This document shows, piece by piece, positions 23,247 through 32,266 of a stretch of DNA of 61,973 bases. This DNA comes from Nitrospinota bacterium (lineage in GTDB: Bacteria; Nitrospinota; Nitrospinia; Nitrospinales; VA-1). The position numbers and the translations under genes were made by a program. The stretch spans positions 1-61,973 of the forward strand of contig JAQCGX010000017.1 of the NCBI GenBank assembly GCA_027619975.1. Direction: 5' to 3'. Each line of letters begins with the position of its first letter. The stretch's first letter is position 1. The notes beneath the pieces are model-generated. The model did not search any database, was not told the origin of the DNA, and saw only the letters and a list, made by a program, of their open reading frames with translations.

Positions 23247-26200
23247 CTAGATCTTCACGCGGATGTACTGTCCTGCCAGGTACATCTCTGCAAATCGGTC
23301 TTTCAACGGTGACTCAGGCGTATACCCGGTTCGTACGGGCTCCCAGAGTCCTTTACCATGTAATCCACCGTCCTCAGCTTTCGAGAATTTAACCAATGTC
23401 TCTTTCGGGACCGCGTTGACCGCGTGGTTGTCAGCCTCGTAACCGTGAAGGAACTTCATCTTGGATTTTGCCTTATGAAACAGACTGTCCGTCTGATGCA
23501 TCGGCATCAACCAGGATCGGGTGATGGACTGTTGTCCACCGTACCTGAAGTTTGATTGATACGGCGTCGTCATTGACATCGCGCGTCCGTCAGGCCGTTC
23601 CTCATGTGCCTTGACGGTTCGCTCTGTACCAGTCCACGTCGCATGCTTCATCATGGTGGTGTGATACGGATATGCCGGGTTGTACTTGGCTCTCAGCATC
23701 AAACGTGCCACTTTGTACCTTGGATCTGAAGGTTTCCAACCCATGTACGGTCGATCCGCGGGATTCGCGTCACAATATACATAGTCACCATCATTGATTC
23801 CAAGATCCTTACACAGGAACGGATTCATGTGTACCTGCCACTCACCAACACCAGGAGATCGTTTATCCATTCGATAAGGATCGCCGAAGTTGTTGTTCCA
23901 GATCATGTTCCAGTCAGTCGTCGCCCATGACGAATGCGCGGTATGTCGGGATTTTGGAGTGACACAGTAGAAACGATAACCCTTCTCCCACAAGAAGTTT
24001 TTGGTCGTTCGTACGGAAGACCAGGGCTTCTTGATGTTGCGGACATGACGAAGATCCGGATCCTGCTCGTCTTCCGGAATCCCGTAATCATCCGGGCGGA
24101 TGTAGGGGTTGGTTGAAACAATGACGTTCGGCAGGTAAGGCGTTGCTTCAGGGCCTTCTCTGTGAACGATGAAGTTTTCACCGAACTCGATCGCTTCCGG
24201 CTCATCGTTGTAGAACTGGATGCGGCCATTAGGCGTATAGAACGGTTTGGACTCCGTGTACATCTCCCAGAAGGGAGACCTAGGATAGGTCCGGAACAAC
24301 AACAGACACGCACCCGGCTCGCCGTACTTGCCGTTGATGATGTCATCGATGTTGTAACCCATTCCTGTGGTAGACGTCGTGAACAAGCGACGGATCATCG
24401 CTTTCGTCCGGTTGGGAGCTTCACCCTCATATACTTTCATATGATCGGCGAAACGCTTGTCACCGGTAACTTCAGCCAATCGGCGAGAGAACTGGCGATG
24501 GATCAAGTTATCATCAATGGTGTCGAAAATCGGCTTGATGCCGGTTCCGCCCCAGATCTGATGAAACGGATTCGAACACGCGGATGTGATCTCGTAACTT
24601 TCGAACTCGGCCCATGAGTTCGGCGCGAGCACGATATCCGAGTACTCACAGGAACCCGTGAACTCGATGTCCTGAGCCACGATCATGTCTACGTTGTTGT
24701 TGGTGTTGAACACCAGCTCGTAGAACCACTTCGCGTTGTTGATGACGTTCACGTTAACGAACCATACCAGCTTCGTCGGTGTCGGCATATGGGTTCGACC
24801 CGTGAATACTTTTCGACCATACCGTGGGGTATTGACGATCAGCGCCTTATCACGATGCGCCCAGTAGCTGACTTCCTCACCCTTCAAATAACCCTTGACG
24901 TTCTTCCAGTCGATATTCTTGGAAGCGTCGAGGACTGTATTGAAAGGATCTTCCGCAACCATCGCTGCGAATCCGGGTCCCGACCAATGCGATCCCTGGT
25001 AGTTGCCGGCTTTGTAGTTACCTGCCCAGGTGTGAGACCCTGAACCCTTCGGTCCTACGTTACCAGTCAGCATCAGGGGCACATAAGACGCCCGGTTATG
25101 CATCGTTGCATGGAAGTAATGGTTGATACCCTCTCCGTAATGGATCTCGACAGGCTTGATCGTGCCTATGTCGCGAGCCAGACGCAGAATCAGGTCTTTA
25201 GGAGCATGACTGATCTGGTTTACAGTATCGATGTCATAGTCCTTCAGATGGACTTTATACATCTCGTAAAGAGGCATGACAGTGATCGTCTTGCCATTCA
25301 CGAGTTTGATGTCATAAACACCGTCCAATGCAGGATCGATGTTCTTTTTTCTCATTTTAGCGCCGATGTCCTCGCGGGTGATCGCAACCGGTTTGTCGGT
25401 ATTGATATCCCATACGGTGAAATCGGGCATCTTGTCGCGGTTGAAGTTCTTCATCCACTTGGTGGTGAAGCCATCCTTCGGCAACGGTTGAACCTTATAA
25501 CCAGGAATGAAATCTTCTGGATGCAGGCGGATCAAGTTGTCCGTTCGTACCAGAAGAGGCATGTCGGTATAGTCTTTAACGTAATCTATATCGACCAGGC
25601 CTTCATCCATGATGATCTTAGCGACACCGAGGAAAATGGAGATGTCAGACAATCCAGCCCGTACCGGAACCCAGTAGTCAGCTTTCGTCGCAGGAGGATT
25701 GTACTCCGGCGCGATAGATACCAGCGTACCGCCGCGCTCCATGATCTCGGTGTACCAATGCGCTTCAGGCATCTTGTTCTCGATCAGATTCTTACCCCAC
25801 TGAATGGTCAGCTTCGCATAACGATGATCCGCAAAGTCGATATCAGAGGTCTGCATACCATGCGTCCAGGAATGTCCCGGAGCCTGATCGCCATGCCAGG
25901 TGTAGTTGGACCATGCGCGTCCGCCCAATACCTTGCCGGGACCGCGACCACGAATGATCGAGTCCAGAAGAGCTACCTGATTGGCCAGACGGTAAACACC
26001 GTATTTACCGATAACGCCGAGAAGACCCATGCCGCCACGATACTTAAATGTACGCGGACCAGATCCACCCATGGCTTCGATCATTTCAGGCTGATAACCT
26101 TCGTTCTTCAGACGTTGAGCACCACGTACGCCACTGTAAGCCTTAGCAACCGCTACGTGACCCTTCGCCAGATACGTGAAGGTCTGATCCCAGGTCATGC

Positions 26201-26708
26201 GAACGAACTCGTCCGTGCCTCGGCTCGTGAACTTATATTTTTCCCGGTTCTCTTTGTCCAGATACGGAAAACCGTCGTCCGCCCACTGCTTCCAGCCCAC
26301 GCGAATCATCGGATACTTGTTCCGATAAGGACCGTAAGCACGTCGGGGATACGTCATACCACGCAAACACATGCGGGGATTCCATGCCGCGTCGGCCTGG
26401 TTTCCATACAAATCACGCACCTTGTGATGATCGTAGTTCTGCTCGATCCGCATCAAAATGCCATTACGAACGAATCCACGAACACGACACTGATGGGTGT
26501 CATTCGGAGAACAGCAATAGGTAAAAGACCGCTCGTACTTATACTGATCGCGGTAAACTTCTTCCCAGCGCCGATCCGGATACGAATCCAGAGGATTGCC
26601 CACCTTGACTACGGGCTTCAACTGCGCTCCAACCTTCTTGCTTGATAACGCCATAGCTGTCGCTACACCAGCGCTCACCTGCAAGAATTTCCTTCTATTT
26701 AACCTCAT
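23247..26708 (-). CDS. nxrA: Nitrite oxidoreductase alpha subunit (Mo-bis-MGD)
   Basis: The catalytic subunit, 1153 residues, of the type II DMSO-reductase family; it oxidises nitrite to nitrate and gives respiratory electrons and nitrate its oxygen from water. A twin-arginine signal NRRKFLQVSAG (4-14) ends near Ala28, so the active site faces the periplasm. Cys65/66, Asp70, Cys74 and Cys114 (MCLRG) fit the FS0 [4Fe-4S] site. Asp274 in WHGDQAPG is the likely molybdenum ligand. The ATG has AGGAGG about 9 nt upstream. It has its own promoter and is followed by nxrB, a chaperone gene and nxrC. Confidence 0.97.
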   Translation of the reverse strand: MRLNRRKFLQVSAGVATAMALSSKKVGAQLKPVVKVGNPLDSYPDRRWEEVYRDQYKYERSFTYCCSPNDTHQCRVRGFVRNGILMRIEQNYDHHKVRDLYGNQADAAWNPRMCLRGMTYPRRAYGPYRNKYPMIRVGWKQWADDGFPYLDKENREKYKFTSRGTDEFVRMTWDQTFTYLAKGHVAVAKAYSGVRGAQRLKNEGYQPEMIEAMGGSGPRTFKYRGGMGLLGVIGKYGVYRLANQVALLDSIIRGRGPGKVLGGRAWSNYTWHGDQAPGHSWTHGMQTSDIDFADHRYAKLTIQWGKNLIENKMPEAHWYTEIMERGGTLVSIAPEYNPPATKADYWVPVRAGLSDISIFLGVAKIIMDEGLVDIDYVKDYTDMPLLVRTDNLIRLHPEDFIPGYKVQPLPKDGFTTKWMKNFNRDKMPDFTVWDINTDKPVAITREDIGAKMRKKNIDPALDGVYDIKLVNGKTITVMPLYEMYKVHLKDYDIDTVNQISHAPKDLILRLARDIGTIKPVEIHYGEGINHYFHATMHNRASYVPLMLTGNVGPKGSGSHTWAGNYKAGNYQGSHWSGPGFAAMVAEDPFNTVLDASKNIDWKNVKGYLKGEEVSYWAHRDKALIVNTPRYGRKVFTGRTHMPTPTKLVWFVNVNVINNAKWFYELVFNTNNNVDMIVAQDIEFTGSCEYSDIVLAPNSWAEFESYEITSACSNPFHQIWGGTGIKPIFDTIDDNLIHRQFSRRLAEVTGDKRFADHMKVYEGEAPNRTKAMIRRLFTTSTTGMGYNIDDIINGKYGEPGACLLLFRTYPRSPFWEMYTESKPFYTPNGRIQFYNDEPEAIEFGENFIVHREGPEATPYLPNVIVSTNPYIRPDDYGIPEDEQDPDLRHVRNIKKPWSSVRTTKNFLWEKGYRFYCVTPKSRHTAHSSWATTDWNMIWNNNFGDPYRMDKRSPGVGEWQVHMNPFLCKDLGINDGDYVYCDANPADRPYMGWKPSDPRYKVARLMLRAKYNPAYPYHTTMMKHATWTGTERTVKAHEERPDGRAMSMTTPYQSNFRYGGQQSITRSWLMPMHQTDSLFHKAKSKMKFLHGYEADNHAVNAVPKETLVKFSKAEDGGLHGKGLWEPVRTGYTPESPLKDRFAEMYLAGQYIRVKI

Positions 26709-26727
26709 AAATCTTGCCCTCCTTTTC

Positions 26728-26757
26728 GGTTATAATAATTAATAACCAATGGATCAA
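26728..26757 (-). promoter_or_regulatory. nxrA: Promoter and palindrome upstream of nxrA
   Basis: On the minus strand, TTGATC (26752-26757), a 17-nt spacer and TATAAC (26729-26734) form a sigma-70-like promoter. A 20-nt near-palindrome with arms GGTTAT/ATAACC (26728-26747) overlays the -10 box and much of the spacer, where a repressor or activator could bind. The predicted leader is only about 15-20 nt and begins near the ribosome site. Confidence 0.6.
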
Positions 26758-26895
26758 ATGATTGAGCCAACTATCAACTCAAAACACACTTCCTAAAAAA
26801 CCTAAAAACTTTCGTCCCCCCTTCTTAATATTTTTAAAGTTATACCCAAGACTGCTTACTCGCAACTAAACTTAGCAACAATACTTTCATCCGGC

Positions 26896-28074
26896 TCACC
26901 CTACGCCGGCTCTTAACTCATACACTTCAACACAACGATCACAGGCGCCATCCTTGCTTTCCCAATCCGGAAAATCAATCTGTATCGCCTCAATGACCAT
27001 TTCATCACAAATACTCTCTGGATCATCCACCCAGTTATAGGTCGGAAATTTACAAAGCGGACAAGGCGAACCCTGAAGATGAATATAATCTCTCTCCTCC
27101 GCCCCCATTTCGCTCACTTCCACAAACTTACTCATCAAGGTGTCCAGATCGGTCGCCATCGACAGAAGCTCTTCGTGATTAAATTTCTCTGTAAGCCAAA
27201 GCCCTTCAAAAATCCCTTTTCTTTGTTTCTCAGGAATCTTCCTGTAAAAGTTATCGAACTCTCTAAACCTTGCCTGCTTGGACAAAACAGAAACGACCCC
27301 CATCCTTTCCAACCTGGAATCTACAAAAATATTCCACAGCAGACGAAACCGCGCGGTGATCATATTTTTCACAGACGGATTGCCGGGAATAAAGGCATCT
27401 TCATAGTCGAACTCAGGATCAACCATGTCTTTCGCATGCATGAACTCATGAATGAGAAAAGCGTTCAACTCTTGAGCTTCTTCAGGATTATTGAACCGAC
27501 TGGCCAAAACCCGCATCTCGATAATAGGTTTGTTGGAGGTTCGGGATAAAACGTTGGACCCTTCATCCACTTTATTAATTGCCCTTTTAACGAAAACCGC
27601 TTGAATCCTCTCTTCAAATTCCCGAGCGAGATCATAAGTGACCTTGCCTTCATTCTCTTCTTGAACTTCAGAGACTGAAGACGGGTCAACTTCAACTAAA
27701 TTCTCATCATTATTGGAGTCTGGGGTATTTGACGGGACTGCTTTATCGGTTTCTGAGGAAGGGGATTCTATGCTGGCTTGAGGGATGGCTGGAGTTTCGG
27801 AGACCGCTCTCTTTGCGGTGCGCTGTCTTTTGGGAATTAATCCCACCGCCTCCAAAGCCCGTAATACATGGTCACCCAATTTAATTTTCTCGACAAAGAA
27901 AATTCGGTTAACCTTTTCAAATGCTTCTTCTCGGTCGTCTTCAGGCAGTTCATATATTGGATCCGCGAGAGAATGATACTCATCGTAATCCGCACGATAC
28001 CCTGAACGTTCGTGATGGTTCAGATACCGAAAGACGGCCTCTTCCATGAGCTGAGGACTATAGGTTACTTTCAT
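26896..28074 (-). CDS. Unrecognised HExxH protein with zinc-ribbon tail
   Basis: A 392-residue cytosolic protein I cannot place. After a folded N-terminal part (1-80) comes a low-complexity Ser/Pro/Glu linker (about 88-142), then a domain with HEFMH (209-213), the zinc-protease HExxH pattern, followed by acidic residues (DMVDPEFDYED). The C-terminus has CPLC and CDRC pairs about 40 residues apart, a likely zinc ribbon. It sits 187 bp upstream of nxrA on the same strand and has its own strong promoter. A role in NXR processing or maturation is an inference from position only; the HExxH could be structural or inactive. Confidence 0.82.
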   Translation of the reverse strand: MKVTYSPQLMEEAVFRYLNHHERSGYRADYDEYHSLADPIYELPEDDREEAFEKVNRIFFVEKIKLGDHVLRALEAVGLIPKRQRTAKRAVSETPAIPQASIESPSSETDKAVPSNTPDSNNDENLVEVDPSSVSEVQEENEGKVTYDLAREFEERIQAVFVKRAINKVDEGSNVLSRTSNKPIIEMRVLASRFNNPEEAQELNAFLIHEFMHAKDMVDPEFDYEDAFIPGNPSVKNMITARFRLLWNIFVDSRLERMGVVSVLSKQARFREFDNFYRKIPEKQRKGIFEGLWLTEKFNHEELLSMATDLDTLMSKFVEVSEMGAEERDYIHLQGSPCPLCKFPTYNWVDDPESICDEMVIEAIQIDFPDWESKDGACDRCVEVYELRAGVG

Positions 28075-28155
28075 ACACCCTATTTCGTAATAATTGCAGT
28101 GAATAGCACTGGTTAACAGGGATTTCTTTTGCTTCTTCTAACCTAGATGACTCAC

Positions 28156-28184
28156 GTTATATTTAATTTCCCTACAGTTGTCAA
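28156..28184 (-). promoter_or_regulatory. Strong sigma-70 promoter upstream of the HExxH gene
   Basis: On the minus strand, TTGACA (28179-28184), a 17-nt spacer and TATAAC (28156-28161) differ from consensus at one base. The predicted start is near 28149, about 75 nt before the ATG. Read-through would also feed nxrA. The rest of the gap 28075-28512 is A/T-rich with no convincing gene. Confidence 0.78.
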
Positions 28185-28512
28185 GAAAATACACTAAACT
28201 TTTTCGGGGGAAATCTGGGGGAAACTTTTGAATTTTCCCCGTTGACTTCCTGTTTTTTATTTCCTTGAGACAAACAATCCGAAAAAACCATCAATAAACT
28301 ATTGAAACAAAATAAATTAATCAAACTAGAGTTCTTTACAAATCCTTACTTTCTGAAATTTAAAACGAATTATTCCGCAACAAGCACTTTGTTTACACAT
28401 TTAACTACAATTGCAGTATTAAACATTTTGCACCCAGTTTCTGGAATATTTCCGCCTACTCCATTTGTAGGAAAAATACTTACTATTTAAATGGTTATGA
28501 ACTGAGATCGCG

Positions 28513-31125
28513 TTATTTTTTGTCGATTGAGTCTTTCAACTTATCAATCTCTTGAATCGCCTTCATCAAATGTTCAGGGTCCCCCATTTCTTTTGCGATG
28601 GCCCTGGCTTTATCCAGATATTTATCCGCTGGATCTTTACGACTCACAATCATTTCCATGCGTGCCAACGTTAGGCAAAGCTGAATCTGGTTGCCCAGGC
28701 TTTTCGCCGCAGCAAAATTCTCACTGGCTTGATCGAAATAATTTTCGGCTTCATCAAATTGACCTTCTTTAAAACGCAAATTACCAATATAAGTTAAATC
28801 CTGCGCAGAGCCTACCTTATCGCCAATTTCTTCAGTCAATTTCAACGCCTTCAGATAGTTTTCTTCAGCTTTTCCTCTTTCTCCATTGCTAAAGCAAAGA
28901 TTGCCCAGGTTACGGTAATCTTCCGCCAACTCTTTTTTATCACCAGTTTTTTTTGAGATATCAAAGGAAGCCTGAAATTTTTCCCGCGCTTTTTCTTTAT
29001 AACCCCGGTCCATATTGTAATTCCCTAGTGCTCTGAGGTCGAAACAGGTTTCTCGCGAGTCATTCAACCCACTGGATTTTTCAAGGGCTTTTTCCAGATA
29101 ATTTTCCTGTTTCTGCCGGTCCTTTTTCTCGCTGTATATATTGGCAAGATTCCTGGCATCGTAGCAGGCAGCGCGCAGGCTCTTAAGTTCCTCGGCAACT
29201 TCAAAGGCTTTCAAGGCATATTTTTCAGCCTGACCCCAGTTCTCTCTTTGCACGTAAAGGGTACACAGATTCCGGTTGTCTTCCCCCATTTCCGGCTTAT
29301 TACCGTCTGCCGTATTCAATTCCAGAGCCTTCAAGTAATTCTGCTCGGCTCCGGCCCAATCCGTTCTCTGTAAGGACATATCCCCCAGGTTTCTATAATC
29401 GCTGACAACTCCCGAAGAGTTTCCCAGTTTTTGATTCAGCTTGATGGATTTCTTAACGGTTTTTTCTGCCAACTCGACCTTACCGAGCTTCATCAGAGCT
29501 TTGGCGCGATTTTGGTACAATTCAGGAAGACTCTGATACTCCTGTAAATTTTCCTTTATTTTTATGGCCTTAGAATAACTTTCCTCAGCTGACTTGGAAT
29601 CGTTGCTCTCGAATTGAACATTCCCCAGGTTTGCCAGTGTCTCACCACACCCCGCTTCATCTTTTATTTTTTCCTGCAGAGAAACCACCTGATTAAAAAT
29701 TTCAACCGCTTTTTCAAACTCCTGAGACAAATAATGAGCATTGCCCAACTCACCCATGAGGGCGATTTTCAATTTATCGTCTTTCTCGACTTCAGGCTTT
29801 TTCAGCTCTTCCTCGAGTTCCTTTTTCCGCCGGCTCAGGTATTCGGGTTGGCTCATGATGTAAAGTAGCTTTTCCTCGACCTGGGACACACTTTTTGAGT
29901 CCTTCATGGCATCGAACAAAGCGCTGGCACGGCTGAGATGAATTTCAGCTTCCTCCAAATTGCCTTTTTTAAGAAAGATGTCTCCTAAAACCTCGCACTC
30001 CTGAGCGATTCCCGGACGATTCTCCATCTTTTCCATAAGTTCGAGAGATCTCTGATGATTCTCCCTGGCGGCATCCCAATCTTTTTGCAGAGTTTTAACG
30101 TTGCCCAGATTGGAGTAACTCCGCGCTTCCCCTAAAACATCGCCCAACTCTTCCATAGTCTTCAGGGATTGGCTGTAATAATCCCAGGCGTTGTCCAAGT
30201 CCCTCTTGTGCAAACAAATATTTCCCATACTCCCCAATAAATAGGATTGCCGTCTTTTATCCTTCCCTTCCCGAATAAGATCCAAAGCTTTTTTGCAGTT
30301 TTCTTCGGCCAGATCAAAATTTTTGGAATCACCGGACAATCCGATTTGCAGGTAAGTGGTCGCCAGGTTTCCATAGCAAATCCCCGCCGAATGCTTGTCT
30401 CCCAGCTCCTCAAATATAGCAATGGAATATCGAGTCGTTTCCGCAACCTTGTCCATTCGGGCGCCTTTATAATATATCTCTTCCAGGTCCTGATATTTTT
30501 TCAGCAATTCACGCTTATCGCCTTTTTGGGCAACTTCTTTAATCTCAGAAAGCAATCCGCTTTCTCTGCTTTTCAGGTAGCCGGGATGCTTCTCAATGGA
30601 ACCGGATTTTTCCTGCAATTGCAGGATTTTATCTTGGTCTTTCGTGCTATCCAGACAATCACAGGCCTTGGTGAAATAGTCCCTGGCGGAATCAAACGCC
30701 TCCCGTTGCAGGTGAACGTTGCCCAGATACTCATAATAAAGCCCCTGCCCCTGAGCATCTTTTTGCTGCACCATCAGATCTAACGCCTTCCTATAATTTT
30801 CTTCCGCCTTATCCAGGCTTCCCTGATAGAGGTAAACACTTCCCAGGTTGCCCAATGAACTTTCCATGCCTTTAACATCCGCCACCTTTTCCATCAATGC
30901 CAGGGATTTGGAATAGTAATCCTCTGCCATGTCGAGGCGTTGGTTCTGGAAACAGATGTTTCCCAGACTGCCCAACACGTAGGCCTGCCCTGTTTCGTCT
31001 CCAGATTTTCCCATCAAATTCAGAGCTTTCAGAAAATTAGATTCTGCTTCCTGAAGGTTATTATTTTCCAGGCTGGCATAAGCAAGCTTTTCAAATTCTT
31101 TTCCGTTATCCATTGGGTCCATCAT
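28513..31125 (-). CDS. Large tetratricopeptide-repeat protein
   Basis: An 870-residue protein built almost entirely of tetratricopeptide repeats with a 40-residue period (pattern A..LGNxxxxxxxxxxAxxxYxKAL), interrupted by two charged linkers (about 155-205 and 420-460). The 40-residue spacing, rather than 34, is the TPR_12/Rapsyn/LGN type. There is no signal peptide or membrane helix, so it should be a cytosolic scaffold. It lies alone, divergent from an A/T-rich gap. The partners are not evident from the sequence. Confidence 0.88.
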   Translation of the reverse strand: MMDPMDNGKEFEKLAYASLENNNLQEAESNFLKALNLMGKSGDETGQAYVLGSLGNICFQNQRLDMAEDYYSKSLALMEKVADVKGMESSLGNLGSVYLYQGSLDKAEENYRKALDLMVQQKDAQGQGLYYEYLGNVHLQREAFDSARDYFTKACDCLDSTKDQDKILQLQEKSGSIEKHPGYLKSRESGLLSEIKEVAQKGDKRELLKKYQDLEEIYYKGARMDKVAETTRYSIAIFEELGDKHSAGICYGNLATTYLQIGLSGDSKNFDLAEENCKKALDLIREGKDKRRQSYLLGSMGNICLHKRDLDNAWDYYSQSLKTMEELGDVLGEARSYSNLGNVKTLQKDWDAARENHQRSLELMEKMENRPGIAQECEVLGDIFLKKGNLEEAEIHLSRASALFDAMKDSKSVSQVEEKLLYIMSQPEYLSRRKKELEEELKKPEVEKDDKLKIALMGELGNAHYLSQEFEKAVEIFNQVVSLQEKIKDEAGCGETLANLGNVQFESNDSKSAEESYSKAIKIKENLQEYQSLPELYQNRAKALMKLGKVELAEKTVKKSIKLNQKLGNSSGVVSDYRNLGDMSLQRTDWAGAEQNYLKALELNTADGNKPEMGEDNRNLCTLYVQRENWGQAEKYALKAFEVAEELKSLRAACYDARNLANIYSEKKDRQKQENYLEKALEKSSGLNDSRETCFDLRALGNYNMDRGYKEKAREKFQASFDISKKTGDKKELAEDYRNLGNLCFSNGERGKAEENYLKALKLTEEIGDKVGSAQDLTYIGNLRFKEGQFDEAENYFDQASENFAAAKSLGNQIQLCLTLARMEMIVSRKDPADKYLDKARAIAKEMGDPEHLMKAIQEIDKLKDSIDKK

Positions 31126-31668
31126 CCTCTGAAATTTTTAAGGAACAAATCGCTCCCACCCCTCTGCCAAATCGAGGTGTGTTGAAACGCACGGTGGCGC
31201 AACAAAACAATATTTTGTTATTTTTTGATTACCCGGAATTATATTGGGAATGTCGGCAGGATGTCAACCCACGGAAATTCTTTGACAAATCAGCGTCTGG
31301 GCCAAAACCTTCCACCCAAACCAGAAGAACACCGGGGCCATTAAAAGATAAATTGATAGAATCCACCCTCAACAAGTCTGCATACGGCTTAAGCGTGGAG
31401 TTTAAGTTCAAATTGTGAGCGCTTTATTTTAAGCTGGATTCTATATACCCTGATTTATCATGTGGTTAGAAGCTGTTCGATCAATCAAAAAATCAACGAA
31501 CTCCAACGAAAAATAAGCTTTCATGATAGTTCATTTTCAAAAATTTTTAAACGGTTAATTCAAACTATTAACATATAGCTTCAAACTGCCTGTATTACCA
31601 CTGCCTGTTTGGGAGTTCAAACCCAATGTTTAACAGCGTGGTTTTCACGGGTTCTTAATTTATTTAAA
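31126..31668. other. A/T-rich non-coding gap upstream of the TPR gene
   Basis: About 540 bp with no ORF that has a ribosome site or protein-like composition. Short readings on both strands (for example 31113-31418 plus) look like chance. Confidence 0.5.
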
Positions 31669-31672
31669 TTCA

Positions 31673-31894
31673 GGGCACCTCTAAAAATTAGTTTTTAAAA
31701 GGGAATTGAACATTGTAAAGAGTTTCTTAAATCAGTGGCACGGGCGACCTATCCTTAAATTTTATGCGGAAGTGCGGAATTTAATTCCGCCTTTCCAGCC
31801 CGTGCGAACAGGCTGGAAAGCCTGTCCCACTATAACAAAGACACTTCTTTGAATTGACGATATAAGAACATTTAGTCAGTTTTTAGAGGTGCCC
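31673..31894. mobile_element. 222-bp MITE-like element
   Basis: Perfect 15-bp terminal inverted repeats GGGCACCTCTAAAAA (31673-31687, inverted copy 31880-31894) bound a 222-bp sequence with no ORF. A 4-bp direct repeat TTCA flanks it (31669-31672 and 31895-31898), as expected for a target-site duplication. Two hairpins lie inside: GCGGAATT/AATTCCGC (31774-31790) and CTTTCCAGCC/GGCTGGAAAG (31791-31820). It is inserted 2 nt past the stop codon of the 107-residue gene. No transposase is seen, so it would need one in trans. Confidence 0.8.
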
Positions 31895-31900
31895 TTCAGA

Positions 31901-32224
31901 CTATCTCACCGTTTCGATGCCGGTGGCTAAATCCTCATCTTCATCGGGGCCCTTCACATTTCCATCCAAGCCCTTAATCCTTCGGATCATTCTCAGGCTA
32001 CCCATGAGGTGCTCGTTGCATTTCAGGCAAATCCATCCTTCCCCCGAATAAATCCAGCATTCGTCCTCGACCCAGTCCTGAGCTTCCTCCTCACTGTCGC
32101 AAAACTCCCCATTTTGCAGGCAGTCTTTGGCCACTTGGGTCTGACAGCCCACAGAATATTGATTGTCCTGCTTAATGATAAAGTCTGGCACCTTCTCCTG
32201 CCTGTTTTCCTCATTCACAACCAT
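31901..32224 (-). CDS. Cys-rich small protein (107 aa)
   Basis: A 107-residue acidic soluble protein of no recognised family. Six cysteines are spread through residues 27-69 (GCQTQ, KDCLQ, EFCDS, DECWIY, WICLKCN), the last two as a CxxC pair, so metal or disulfide binding is likely. It is just downstream of, but not clearly in operon with, other minus-strand genes: its start lies 43 nt past the end of the radical SAM gene. A MITE abuts its stop codon. Confidence 0.65.
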   Translation of the reverse strand: MVVNEENRQEKVPDFIIKQDNQYSVGCQTQVAKDCLQNGEFCDSEEEAQDWVEDECWIYSGEGWICLKCNEHLMGSLRMIRRIKGLDGNVKGPDEDEDLATGIETVR

Positions 32225-32266
32225 TTCCCTTTAAAATGGAAACCAACGCGGCAATTATAAGTGATT

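Noticed and set aside
25098-26645. A 515-codon open frame on the plus strand inside nxrA
   Set aside because: It is exactly antisense to the conserved NxrA coding region, has no ribosome site and no protein-like segments; it is a codon-bias shadow.
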